Shown: in pieces, positions 17,144 to 25,486 of the stretch
How positions within the stretch are numbered: position 1 is the first letter of the stretch
How the letters are laid out: every line of letters starts with the position of its first letter
From: SABI01 sp028532915
GTDB lineage: Bacteria > Spirochaetota > Spirochaetia > Sphaerochaetales > Sphaerochaetaceae
Assembly (NCBI GenBank): GCA_963677225.1
Contig: OY781923.1
Location: forward strand, 2,480,001 to 2,544,000
DNA length: 64,000 bases
Direction: 5' to 3'
Program-made: the position numbers and the translations under genes
Notes under the pieces: model-generated
Database searches by the model: none
The model's input: the letters and a program-made list of their open reading frames with translations, nothing else
Told to the model about the DNA's origin: nothing

Positions 17144-18408
17144 GCGCGCGGTAAGATAAAATGCACGCCGAAAGGGAAAAAGAATAAAGAAGTCCCACGG
17201 ACCTCAGTTATAATGGAATTAGCACAAACCAATCATAACGAGGCAACCATGGGACGAACCAAGCTTACCATAGAGGACCATGCACATCATAGTCATTTTA
17301 CCTGGGAAGAAAGGATTCAGATGCAATATTATTATACGGGATGGCATGGGTACCAGAAGATACGCTCTCCACTGCTGTTAGGAAAGATCTTCGGCAAGCA
17401 TGAATCCACTATCAGACGAGAACTTAAAAGAGGCATGGTCACCCACGAATGGGACAATCCGCCGTTTGAACACAAGGTGTACAACGCTGAGTATGCACAG
17501 AAGGATGCTGAATCCCAATGGAGTGCAAAAGGACCTGAATTGAAGCTGGGAACTGACTGGGCACTTGTCCAAGCTGTCACTCATCTAATCAGGAATGAAC
17601 ACTATTCACCGTATGCTGTTCTCGCTGAATTTGACAGCACCGGATGGCCGAGCGATACCCGTATCAGCGAAAAAACTCTGTACAACTATATCCAGGCTGG
17701 CTATATGGGAGATCTGAGCGAAAAAGATCTCCTGTATGGTGGGAAACGCCGTAAACCGAAGAAAGAACCAAGAAGACATTCCCGTGCGGCTGCAGCTGCA
17801 AAAAGCATCTCAGGACGTCCTCGGGAAGCTTCTGAGAGAACTGAATTCGGTCACTGGGAGATAGATACCGTTGTCGGCGGTGTAGGGACCTCATCTGTGT
17901 GTCTCATGACTATGACAGAGAGGAAAACTCGCTTTGAAATTACCAGGAAGATAGAAGACCGTACCATGAAATCGGTCACTCACGAACTGGATGTTCTGGA
18001 GAGACAGATAGGAGCGTCTCTGTTCCAGAACATGTTCAAGACGGTCACGGGAGACAATGGAAGTGAATTCTCTGATATTGAAGGAATCGAGCGTTCTGCT
18101 CTGTCCTCAAAACAGAGACTGACTCTCTATTTCGCTCATCCGTATAGCAGTTTCGAAAGAGGAACGAATGAGAATCACAACGGCATCATCAGAAGGTTTA
18201 TTCCCAAAGGATCAGATATTGGTTCATACACGAAGCAGACAATCAAGTCTACACAAGATTGGATGAATTCCTACCCGAGAAGAATACTGCATGGAATGAC
18301 ACCTTTGAGGGCTTTAGCTGCAGAACTCCCAAGTGAGTTCTGCATACCTACTATACTGGGAGGTACCCCATGAAAAAGAAAAACGTGCATTTTACTTTAC
18401 AAGGAACG
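17144..18408 (+). mobile_element. IS30-family insertion sequence
   Basis: About 1265 bases bounded by 16-base direct repeats. Near its ends are inverted repeats: GTAAGATAAAATGCACG at 17151-17167 and its counterpart CGTGCATTTTACTTTAC at 18384-18400 (15 of 17 match). Seven to eight bases lie between each inverted repeat and the adjoining direct repeat, so the exact tips are uncertain. A single transposase gene fills the element. The rejoined target, AGAAAACC-N8-GGTTTCT, is itself an imperfect inverted repeat. The element looks intact. Confidence 0.85.
17249..18373 (+). CDS. IS30-family transposase
   Basis: 374 residues. An N-terminal helix-turn-helix region (W-E-E-R-I-Q-M-Q-Y-Y near residue 16, then E-S-T-I-R-R-E-L-K-R) precedes a DDE integrase core. 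The acidic triad is visible: W-E-I-D-T-V, then G-D-N-G-S-E-F, then E-R-G-T-N-E-N-H-N-G, the IS30 signature. ATG 17249 is preferred because the upstream in-frame ATG at 17213 lies inside a TATAAT hexamer (17209-17214) likely to be the element's own -10, and GAGG precedes 17249. No frameshift or stop interrupts it, so the element may still move. Confidence 0.93.
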   Translation: MGRTKLTIEDHAHHSHFTWEERIQMQYYYTGWHGYQKIRSPLLLGKIFGKHESTIRRELKRGMVTHEWDNPPFEHKVYNAEYAQKDAESQWSAKGPELKLGTDWALVQAVTHLIRNEHYSPYAVLAEFDSTGWPSDTRISEKTLYNYIQAGYMGDLSEKDLLYGGKRRKPKKEPRRHSRAAAAAKSISGRPREASERTEFGHWEIDTVVGGVGTSSVCLMTMTERKTRFEITRKIEDRTMKSVTHELDVLERQIGASLFQNMFKTVTGDNGSEFSDIEGIERSALSSKQRLTLYFAHPYSSFERGTNENHNGIIRRFIPKGSDIGSYTKQTIKSTQDWMNSYPRRILHGMTPLRALAAELPSEFCIPTILGGTP

Positions 18409-18424
18409 TAGAAAACCGCGGGTC
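18409..18424 (+). repeat. Right 16-base direct repeat flanking the IS element
   Basis: TAGAAAACCGCGGGTC, an exact copy of 17128-17143. It ends 17 bases before the -35 of the aldolase promoter. Confidence 0.8.
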
Positions 18425-18441
18425 AGGTTTCTCCCACACCC

Positions 18442-18470
18442 TTGCTGATATACCTCTCTATGGGTATATT
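18442..18470 (+). promoter_or_regulatory. Promoter of the class I aldolase
   Basis: TTGCTG (18442-18447), 17 bases, TATATT (18465-18470). Predicted start near 18477, leaving a leader of about 29 bases that carries the AAAGGAG ribosome site. Confidence 0.6.
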
Positions 18471-18505
18471 GAAGTTGACCGCAAGTCGGGTCGAAAGGAG
18501 TTTAT

Positions 18506-19393
18506 ATGAATCTGAAACAGCTGGATAGGATGAAAAACGGAAAGGGCTTCATAGCTGCACTGGACAACAGCGGAGGCAGTACACCCAAAGCTTTGGAGCA
18601 ATATGGCATCAAATCAGGTTCATTCAAGAATGATGAACAGATGTTCGCATTGATGCACGAGATGAGATCGAGGATCATCACAAGTCCGTCATTCACGAAG
18701 GAGCATATCATTGCGGCAATTCTCTTTCAGGATACGTTGGACCGTACCATCGAAGGTCTCCGTCCAGCACAGTATCTCTGGGAGAAAAAAGGTATCGTCC
18801 CGTTTCTCAAGGCTGACAAGGGGCTTGCTCCTGTGAAGGACGGAGTTCAGTTGATGAAACCCTTCCCCGAACTGAAAACACTGCTTGAAAGAGCGACTGA
18901 ACACGAAATCTTCGGAACGAAAATGAGATCCGTCATTAAAGAGGCGAACGAGAAGAGTATCAGAAAGGTGGTGCAGCAGCAGTTCGATACGGCACAGATC
19001 ATCCTCGGTTATGATCTGGTTCCCATCATTGAACCTGAAGTGGATATATTCAGCCCCGATAAGATCGAGGCCGAGAAAATTCTGAAAGAAGAACTGCTGA
19101 GACAGCTCTCCCTTCTTGATGATGAAACGAAAGTGATGTTCAAACTATCGATTCCGACAAAAGCCGGTTTCTATACGGATCTCATCAATGATGAGCATGT
19201 GGTGAGAGTCGTTGCTCTGTCCGGAGGATACGATCAGGATGAAGCTAATACACTTCTTGTGAAGAACAAGGGATTGATAGCGAGTTTCTCCAGAGCTCTT
19301 GCTCAGAATCTGCATATAACTCAGAGTGACGAACAGTTCAATCAGGTTCTTGCCTCTTCGATCAGCAGAATCTACGAGGCGTCGATAAGCTGA
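18506..19393 (+). CDS. fda: Class I fructose-bisphosphate aldolase
   Basis: 295 residues, the length of the S. aureus-type class I aldolase. It splits fructose 1,6-bisphosphate into DHAP and glyceraldehyde 3-phosphate through a Schiff base, needing no metal. The N-terminal substrate motif A-A-L-D-N-S-G-G-S-T-P near residue 18 and the Schiff-base Lys, K213 in M-F-K-L-S-I-P-T, are clear. SD AAAGGAG is 6 bases before ATG. The gene is monocistronic, with its own promoter only 17 bases beyond an IS30 insertion, and convergent with mltG. Confidence 0.95.
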   Translation: MNLKQLDRMKNGKGFIAALDNSGGSTPKALEQYGIKSGSFKNDEQMFALMHEMRSRIITSPSFTKEHIIAAILFQDTLDRTIEGLRPAQYLWEKKGIVPFLKADKGLAPVKDGVQLMKPFPELKTLLERATEHEIFGTKMRSVIKEANEKSIRKVVQQQFDTAQIILGYDLVPIIEPEVDIFSPDKIEAEKILKEELLRQLSLLDDETKVMFKLSIPTKAGFYTDLINDEHVVRVVALSGGYDQDEANTLLVKNKGLIASFSRALAQNLHITQSDEQFNQVLASSISRIYEASIS

Positions 19394-19406
19394 GAAGGGC
19401 TTTCTC

Positions 19407-20687
19407 TCACAGATACCGCTCTATGTTCTCCAGATGCTCCTGATAGGTTTTCGCAGGATGAAGTTCTCCTTTCTCATCATGCAGATAAAAGAGATAATCA
19501 TGATGAGATGGAAAGAGTGCCGCATTCAGGGCCTCTTCACCGACAGTCCCTATACCCGTGGGGGGCAGCCCTTTGCGTGAGCGGGTATTATAATCTTTCG
19601 AGTCGGAGAAATCCCCTTTCTCAAGAGGTTCATCCCATTTTGACAGAGCGTATCTCGTGGTCGCATCGATGCCCAGCGGTTCATCGAGTTCAAGTCTGTT
19701 GTAGATAACCTGCGCAATAAAAGGCATCTGATCTGGATCCTGAGTCTCTCTTTGCACCATGGAAGCAATGATGATGACCTCCTCTAGAGAACGGTCACTT
19801 TCGACGATTGGAATTCGATACGCCTTCAGCTCTTCCATCATCGCCTCGACACTTTCGTCTGCAAGCGCATACGGGGAGAATTCTTCCCTTTCGAACGTAT
19901 AGGTTCCTCCCAAAAGCCACCCTTCGATGAAAGACAGATTCCTTTCTTTCATTACCTGATCTGCCGCCTCTATGAATTCACCGGGGACAATCAGCTGTCT
20001 TTGGGCGAGAAGAGAGTCTATCATCTCTATATCTGATCCGTCATAGATCGTGACTGTTATCATCTTCGAACTTTTTTGATCGCGGAGAGCTTCATGAACA
20101 CTCTGATAATCGCTTGAGAGAGAAAAATGATAACTGCCGGCATTCAGAGCTGTGGAAGTTCCCATCTTATCGACATAGGAAAGAAAATCCTGCCCGGACT
20201 CGACAATCCCCTCCTCTTCCAGCAAAGAGGCGATCGAAGATGCCGTTGAACCCTTCTCTATCGTTATGTGTTTAAATGTACCGCTGTCAGGGTCGACGCC
20301 TGCGCTCATTGAACGGATCGAGAATATCGTGATAAGAGTCAGAGCAATACAGACGGCGATGATCAGTGCCGATATCAGAATCACATGAGGATTCTTAAGA
20401 AAAGAAGCCCCTTTCTTCTTCTTTCTTTTCTTCTTTTTCTTTCCCCGGTTCTTCCTGCTGTTCTTTGCCTGGATCGATACGACTCTCTGTTTTTTTGCGT
20501 GAGAGGTGCTCTCTTTCTTCCGGGAGACAGGCCGTCTGGTCGCTTCGATCTTCCGTCTTGAATCTTCCTTCCGTTTCTGAACGATCTTCTTCGCATCTTC
20601 CCGGGTGGGAGCATGTTCTGTATATTCACGGCTCCTTTTGTTCATCTCTTTAGAGACGGCAAGAGCCTTTTTGTCACGGTTTTCCAT
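19407..20687 (-). CDS. mltG: Endolytic murein transglycosylase MltG
   Basis: 426 residues. MltG cleaves nascent glycan strands within the chain at the inner membrane and is thought to end their growth. The first ~105 residues are highly basic and probably cytoplasmic, longer than usual. One membrane segment (P-H-V-I-L-I-S-A then hydrophobic, ~25 residues) follows, then a LysM-like subdomain and the YceG domain with the catalytic Glu in M-V-Q-R-E-T-Q and the conserved Y-N-R-L. The end G-I-G-T-V-G-E-E-A-L-N-A-A-L is typical. ATG 20687 is chosen with GGTGA five bases upstream; 20690 and GTG 20696 are alternatives. It overlaps the coiled-coil gene, so the two are coupled. Confidence 0.9.
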   Translation of the reverse strand: MENRDKKALAVSKEMNKRSREYTEHAPTREDAKKIVQKRKEDSRRKIEATRRPVSRKKESTSHAKKQRVVSIQAKNSRKNRGKKKKKRKKKKGASFLKNPHVILISALIIAVCIALTLITIFSIRSMSAGVDPDSGTFKHITIEKGSTASSIASLLEEEGIVESGQDFLSYVDKMGTSTALNAGSYHFSLSSDYQSVHEALRDQKSSKMITVTIYDGSDIEMIDSLLAQRQLIVPGEFIEAADQVMKERNLSFIEGWLLGGTYTFEREEFSPYALADESVEAMMEELKAYRIPIVESDRSLEEVIIIASMVQRETQDPDQMPFIAQVIYNRLELDEPLGIDATTRYALSKWDEPLEKGDFSDSKDYNTRSRKGLPPTGIGTVGEEALNAALFPSHHDYLFYLHDEKGELHPAKTYQEHLENIERYL

Positions 20688-21828
20688 CATTGTCACCGAT
20701 CAACAGGACTTTTCCCAATTGCTGCTGCAAGAGTCCTATCTGTTCCTTCTTCGAGGCCATCGTCTTTCGAATCTCCTCTATCTGACGGTTGAGCTGTCCG
20801 ATTGAAAGCTCGATATGGGCGATATGCTCCTCATCCTGCTGCAGCAGAAGTACGAGCTCCTCGATCTTCTTTTCGATCGAGAGTCTTTTTATACTTCCGA
20901 GCAATTCGGTTTTCAGTTCCTGCTGCTCTATGATCTGGTGATAACAACCGGTCATACCGGGAAAGTGTTCTTCGAGTTCTGACGGATCGATCATCGCGGA
21001 AATATATTTGCCGTAAAGAATCGCCGCATGATTTCTGGCCTTATCAGATTCTCTGAGTTCGCTTTCGATATCGCTGATCTTCCGCGCCAGAGATCCGTTA
21101 ATGCCTTCCTGCTCAAGTCTGTGGTGACTATAGCGTATCTGCTCCGAGATCATTGCAGCTTCCTCATCTATCTCATTTATGATCTTAAGCAGTTCCGTAT
21201 GCTCTTTATTGAAAAGTGAACGTTTTGTGCTGTTGAGAGAAGAAATGAGGTTCTGCGTGGCGACAGTACGACCGATGCGGATAAAGAACTCTCCGTATTT
21301 GCCGGTATGAAATTTCAATCGCCGGTTTTTCATTCTCACATTGACTTTCATCGGAATCTTCAGAAGAAAATGTGCCGACTGATACCGTCTGTCCGCATCA
21401 TCCCTTGCAGAAGAAAGTACTGAAGATTCCTCCTGCATTGCCTGAATCTCCGGAATCTTCAAAAGGATACGGTCGGAGAGAACACCGGATTCGGCCTCCT
21501 CCCATACTATCACCCCGATTCTGCTGTACAGGAGTTTCAAGAACTCGTTACGTTCTTTCTTTTCGGATGACAGCTCTTTGAGGCGATTGGAATTTCTCTT
21601 GAAGGACGCTTTGATATCCTGAAACTTTGCAAGTCTCGATTTCACCTTCTCGCTTTGAGCAGCACATCGGGAAAAATCCTCATACAATGATTTCGCTTCT
21701 TTTGTCATAACCGGGCTACCGCAGGAAAGTGCGAGCTCACCCAGCTGCGCGTACAGATGCTGGAGAACTCTGCCGACTTCGGCAACCTGTCTTTCGACCT
21801 CTTCTATCTGACTGTGCTGTCGTGCCAT
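20674..21828 (-). CDS. Coiled-coil protein of unknown function
   Basis: 384 residues with no recognised domain. Long heptad-rich helices occupy most of the length: roughly 1-110, 205-275 and 300-375, with Q/E/K-rich sequence. A short basic, beta-rich insert near 155-190 (M-K-V-N-V-R-M-K-N-R-R) is the only compact-looking part. There is no signal peptide or membrane segment, so it should be cytoplasmic. SD AAGGAGAG. Its 3' end overlaps the mltG start, and the pair is co-transcribed, so a structural role in cell-wall synthesis or division is a reasonable guess but only from position. Confidence 0.6.
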   Translation of the reverse strand: MARQHSQIEEVERQVAEVGRVLQHLYAQLGELALSCGSPVMTKEAKSLYEDFSRCAAQSEKVKSRLAKFQDIKASFKRNSNRLKELSSEKKERNEFLKLLYSRIGVIVWEEAESGVLSDRILLKIPEIQAMQEESSVLSSARDDADRRYQSAHFLLKIPMKVNVRMKNRRLKFHTGKYGEFFIRIGRTVATQNLISSLNSTKRSLFNKEHTELLKIINEIDEEAAMISEQIRYSHHRLEQEGINGSLARKISDIESELRESDKARNHAAILYGKYISAMIDPSELEEHFPGMTGCYHQIIEQQELKTELLGSIKRLSIEKKIEELVLLLQQDEEHIAHIELSIGQLNRQIEEIRKTMASKKEQIGLLQQQLGKVLLIGDNDGKP

Positions 21829-21876
21829 GTTCTCTCCTTAGCAACCGTAATGACAGTCTAACATAACAGCGCTTTC

Positions 21877-21905
21877 TTGACAAAGGAAGCTTGGATGTAT
21901 ATCCT
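21877..21905 (+). promoter_or_regulatory. Promoter of the DbpA-domain protein
   Basis: TTGACA (21877-21882), 17 bases, TATCCT (21900-21905), about 58 bases before ATG 21964, which has GGAGGTGG. Confidence 0.55.
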
Positions 21906-21963
21906 TGAGCAAGGAACGAAACTAAAAAGAGCGTCGCATGAATGAATTCTCCGTGGAGGTGGA

Positions 21964-23493
21964 ATGAATACAGTATCTATTCCCTCTCCACTAAAACAAA
22001 CGCTAGATGAAATGGCTCAACAGCCCTCTCCGAGACACCTCTGCATAGAGAGTGCCGACTATGCGCTGTACGCCTCGCTGTATAGAGTCTCTACCCTTGC
22101 GAAACAGAAGAAACGCAATCCGGTATCGGCTCCATCTGTCGTTTTACTGGTCGATCAGGATATTCTTCCTTCGGTAAGAGATCATTATTCGACACCGAAT
22201 GAATTCTCTGCGACCTATGTAAGCGAGAAACAGAGTCCGAAAGAGAACCTTGAGGTGCTGCATCAGCATTCGAAAGTTCTCATTACCACGCCGTCACGAA
22301 TCATCGACCATATCCGAAGAGACAACATCAGACTTGATAAGTGCACAGATGTGATCGTTCTTCATTCCTTTGTACAAAGAGAGGATGAGGATGATGAACA
22401 GTTTCAGGTGCGCGGACAGCTCTTTCTCGACGACTGCCGTTTCGTCTTCACAAAACTGGATGCCGCAACGAATATCGAATATTTTTGCGCATCGCTGGAC
22501 CATCTTCAGAGAAGCAGCAAGGAACTCTATGAAGATGTGAACATCGTACCCCTTTCATCATGGTATCGTTCACCATACCCTGTCACGAACATCATCTGTT
22601 CTTCGCAATCGGCAAAAGATATTGAAGATATCTTATATACGATCCCCGGAGAATTGCTGTATATCGTACATGGTTCGGCGATATCGAAACATGCTCTGCT
22701 GAGCCGTCTCAGCAAAGCGAAGCCCGCGCTGCACTACAGACTGTACAGCTGCAGCGACATCAATTCATTACAAGAGGATGTAGACAACCTTCCGATCACA
22801 GTGGTTCTCCTTGCTGTCACTGTCGATCAACTGACTGACCTGATCAGACATCTGTATCACTGGAACGGAACGGATCACCGTATCTATACGATACTGAAAG
22901 CTAATGAGGCCACCACGATAACTACATCCAAGGAGACATTACTCATGGATCAAGAGACAAAACTCTCACCATCACCGGAAGAGATCACTGCAGGAAAACT
23001 GCAGCTACTTACCTCAAAAGTCAAAATTGACTCGAACCCAGAAGAACTGGAGAACCTCAAAAAGCTCTTCAAGAAGAATGTTCCATTCACTCAGAGAGGG
23101 AATGTGACAGCCTATCTGCTCAGGGAATTTCTGAACAAGAACCCCAGAGGCACTGAGAAAAGAAAACCACAGAACACAAGAAAAGCTCCTGCCGAGGTAA
23201 AATCCGACCAGAACAGAGATGGAGCAAAACCGAAAACCCGCGTAATGCCCGAAGGTTCAAGGACTCTCTATATCAACATCGGAAAAATGAGAAGACTCTA
23301 CTCGAAAGAGTTGTCACAGATATTCCAGGATAATCTCTCGATCACAAAAGATGATATCTACTCTATCAGAGTGCATGACAAGTACTCGTTCGTCACTCTC
23401 GATGAAAAACATGCCGAAAAGGCGATAGAAGTTCTCAACGGAATGGAAATCAGAGGCCGGATTGCAGCTGTGAGTTACTCGAACAAGGAATAG
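21964..23493 (+). CDS. Degenerate DEAD-box helicase-like protein with DbpA RNA-binding domain
   Basis: 509 residues. The C-terminal ~75 residues form a DbpA-type RNA recognition fold (L-Y-I-N-I-G near 434; K-Y-S-F-V-T-L-D near 475; G-R-I-A-A-V at the end), which in DbpA binds 23S rRNA hairpin 92. The first ~325 residues align in outline with the two RecA domains of a DEAD-box helicase: T-T-P-S-R-I-I-D-H corresponds to T-P-G-R-L-x-D-H. But there is no Walker A G-K-T, the D-E-A-D position reads V-L-H-S-F, and no S-A-T or H-R-x-G-R-x-x-R motif was found. It should bind RNA without ATPase activity. It ends at TAG next to the MBL gene, so the two are coupled. Confidence 0.75.
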   Translation: MNTVSIPSPLKQTLDEMAQQPSPRHLCIESADYALYASLYRVSTLAKQKKRNPVSAPSVVLLVDQDILPSVRDHYSTPNEFSATYVSEKQSPKENLEVLHQHSKVLITTPSRIIDHIRRDNIRLDKCTDVIVLHSFVQREDEDDEQFQVRGQLFLDDCRFVFTKLDAATNIEYFCASLDHLQRSSKELYEDVNIVPLSSWYRSPYPVTNIICSSQSAKDIEDILYTIPGELLYIVHGSAISKHALLSRLSKAKPALHYRLYSCSDINSLQEDVDNLPITVVLLAVTVDQLTDLIRHLYHWNGTDHRIYTILKANEATTITTSKETLLMDQETKLSPSPEEITAGKLQLLTSKVKIDSNPEELENLKKLFKKNVPFTQRGNVTAYLLREFLNKNPRGTEKRKPQNTRKAPAEVKSDQNRDGAKPKTRVMPEGSRTLYINIGKMRRLYSKELSQIFQDNLSITKDDIYSIRVHDKYSFVTLDEKHAEKAIEVLNGMEIRGRIAAVSYSNKE

Positions 23494-23495
23494 TG

Positions 23496-24149
23496 ATGGA
23501 AATCGAAAGCCTGGCAGTCGGGATATTCAGAACCAACTGCTACCTCTTGCATGATACACAGAGAGTCTGGATCATAGACCCGGGCGACCAGGGAGAGATG
23601 ATCAGACAGATCATCAGTGAACGGGGATGGACTGTTCAGTCCATCCTTCTCACTCACGGCCATTTCGATCATATCCTGGCTGTCCCCTATCTTCATAGGC
23701 ACTATCCTGAAGCTGAGATCATGATCCACAGGGAAGATTCTTCAGCCCTGGGTGAAACGGCATACGATACAATGGTATCTTTCATACGTCATGTGGATGT
23801 ACAGCTTCTGCAACATGTAAACGACATCACAGAATTCCCCTCCCCCACCGTCCTTCTCGAAGATGGTCAGCTGATCGGAGGGTGCAATCTTCGTGTCCTT
23901 TTCACACCCGGTCATTCGAGAGGCTCCATCGGCTTTTATAACGAAGAAGAGGGTATTCTTTTCTCCGGAGATACCCTCTTTTATCATACGATAGGAAGGA
24001 CAGACCTTCCGTTCGCCGACTATGATGTGCTCATCGATTCAATACATAAAAAGCTGCTCCCTCTGAACAAGGAAGTGAACGTATATCCCGGACACGGGAA
24101 AGTGACGACGATAGGCGATGAGCTGAAATCGAATCCATTTCTCAGCTAG
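23496..24149 (+). CDS. MBL-fold metallohydrolase (glyoxalase II-like)
   Basis: 217 residues. The metallo-beta-lactamase signature H54-x-H56-x-D58-H59 is intact, with further ligands in F-T-P-G-H-S (near 138) and Y-P-G-H-G at the C terminus and D in F-S-G-D-T-L-F. This set binds two metal ions, as in hydroxyacylglutathione-hydrolase-like enzymes. Without an obvious glutathione system the thioester substrate is unknown. ATG 23496 has AAGGA six bases upstream; a GTG at 23493 overlapping the previous stop is the alternative. It is tightly coupled to the preceding RNA-binding protein gene. Confidence 0.88.
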   Translation: MEIESLAVGIFRTNCYLLHDTQRVWIIDPGDQGEMIRQIISERGWTVQSILLTHGHFDHILAVPYLHRHYPEAEIMIHREDSSALGETAYDTMVSFIRHVDVQLLQHVNDITEFPSPTVLLEDGQLIGGCNLRVLFTPGHSRGSIGFYNEEEGILFSGDTLFYHTIGRTDLPFADYDVLIDSIHKKLLPLNKEVNVYPGHGKVTTIGDELKSNPFLS

Positions 24150-24156
24150 ATTCTTT

Positions 24157-24522
24157 TCACCATGATTTTCTCTTCTGCCCTTCCTGGCCGCTTTTGCATT
24201 TGATGCAGAGCACTGCATACGGAATCGCCCTGAGACGCTCCTCGGGAATTTTTGCTCCGCACTGCAGACACATTCCATATTTATGATTCTTGATTCTGGA
24301 GAGAGCGGCATCCACACTCTTGAGACGGTTTGCAGCGATTTGATTCAAAACTTCCATCTTCTTTATCATCATGTCATCACTGGCGACATCTCCGTCATCC
24401 TTTATCCCCATCGAGGAAACGAGTGACTTGAAATCTTCATCCTCCGAAGCAAGACTTTCCAAGATCTCCTTGCGAAGATTCAACAGAAGTTGTTCCATCT
24501 CTTGTGTGAACTGCTGATCCAT
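24157..24522 (-). CDS. TraR/DksA-family zinc-finger regulator
   Basis: 121 residues. An N-terminal helical coiled coil (about 1-80) is followed by a four-cysteine zinc finger C85-x2-C88-x17-C106-x2-C109, the DksA/TraR layout. DksA enters the RNA polymerase secondary channel and, with ppGpp, tunes rRNA and stress promoters; whether this protein does so is inferred. The coiled-coil tip has D-V-A-S-D-D rather than the canonical D-x-x-D-x-A, so it may differ in activity. Start ATG 24522 has AGGTGG upstream; a GTG at 24531 is possible. Monocistronic and convergent with the MBL gene. Confidence 0.85.
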   Translation of the reverse strand: MDQQFTQEMEQLLLNLRKEILESLASEDEDFKSLVSSMGIKDDGDVASDDMMIKKMEVLNQIAANRLKSVDAALSRIKNHKYGMCLQCGAKIPEERLRAIPYAVLCIKCKSGQEGQKRKSW

Positions 24523-24609
24523 ACTTACCACCTCGACACATATACTTCAAATAGTATCAATAAAGATGGATGTCTTTTTGGAATACGTCAAGTATTATTT
24601 TTTGTTTAT

Positions 24610-25209
24610 TCATAAAAAAGTATCAATAATTGAGAGAAATTCTTCATAAGTTGTTGCAAGAGGAAGATTCGGCTCCTCTTCCAATATACTTTCAGGGGCT
24701 CTGAAGAGTGCTCCGCTGTCCGCATTTTTGATCATAGTGAGATCATTATAGGAATCTCCTGCTGCGAAAACGGTGAACCCGATCTGCTGCAGAGCCTGAA
24801 CAGCCTTCCGTTTCCCGTCCTGCTGGCGAAGCTTGTAATCGACGATCATATCGTTTTCATCGATCACCAGAGAATTGCAGAAGATCGTCGGAAACATGAG
24901 CTTTTCCATCAGAGGATGGGCAAACTCGGAAAAAGTGTCACTCAATATGATGACCTGCGTCTTCTCTCTCAGTGTCTGCAAGAAACTCAAAGCACCATCA
25001 AGTGGATCGAGAGTTCTGATAACTTCCTGAATATCTGAAAGTGTCAGACCATGCTCTTTGAGAATCGCAAGTCGCTGGTTCATAAGAACATCATAATTAC
25101 TCTCATCCCTCGTTGTCCTTCTCAGTTCGGCAATTTTGGTCTTCTGTGCAACACTAATCCAGATTTCGGGTACTAAGACCCCTTCAAGGTCAAGACATAC
25201 TACTTTCAT
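24610..25209 (-). CDS. thrH: Phosphoserine phosphatase / homoserine phosphotransferase ThrH
   Basis: 199 residues, closely matching Pseudomonas ThrH throughout. It is a HAD-superfamily enzyme that dephosphorylates phosphoserine and can pass the phosphate to homoserine, bridging serine and threonine synthesis. The nucleophile motif is C-L-D-L-E-G-V-L (D7, with E in place of the second Asp, as in ThrH), motif II is I-L-S-D-T-F-S-E-F, and motif III is A-A-G-D-S-Y-N-D-L-T-M. ATG 25209 has AAGGA five bases upstream; GTG 25212 is the alternative. It is not obviously linked to the cob genes upstream, from which about 280 bases separate it. Confidence 0.92.
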   Translation of the reverse strand: MKVVCLDLEGVLVPEIWISVAQKTKIAELRRTTRDESNYDVLMNQRLAILKEHGLTLSDIQEVIRTLDPLDGALSFLQTLREKTQVIILSDTFSEFAHPLMEKLMFPTIFCNSLVIDENDMIVDYKLRQQDGKRKAVQALQQIGFTVFAAGDSYNDLTMIKNADSGALFRAPESILEEEPNLPLATTYEEFLSIIDTFL

Positions 25210-25486
25210 CACAATCCTTACTCCACTCTGATAGTTTCTTCGGCCTTACCACAAGCCCTTTCTTTACCGGTTAACGGTGCATCATCACATACCGGCCGGC
25301 ATGACCGGGATATACATTTTCTTTCACTGTATTGACGACGAACTGTTGAAATTCAGAATACGGAATATAGGAGCTTCTATCAAGAGTAATTCCGCCACTT
25401 TTCGAATATAGATACATTAGCATAGCCAATTAGATCGATTCCACCTCACCCTCCATCCATTTGATCCTGAATGGTCAACTTGATTT

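Noticed and set aside
17213..17248. Upstream ATG as the IS30 transposase start
   Set aside because: The ATG at 17213 is inside a TATAAT hexamer that is probably the element's promoter; ATG 17249 with GAGG upstream is more likely.
25210..25486. Search for a cobalamin riboswitch near the cob genes
   Set aside because: This gap lies downstream of cobS, not upstream of the operon, and no B12-box-like sequence was recognised here or before the permease gene at 31.6 kb.
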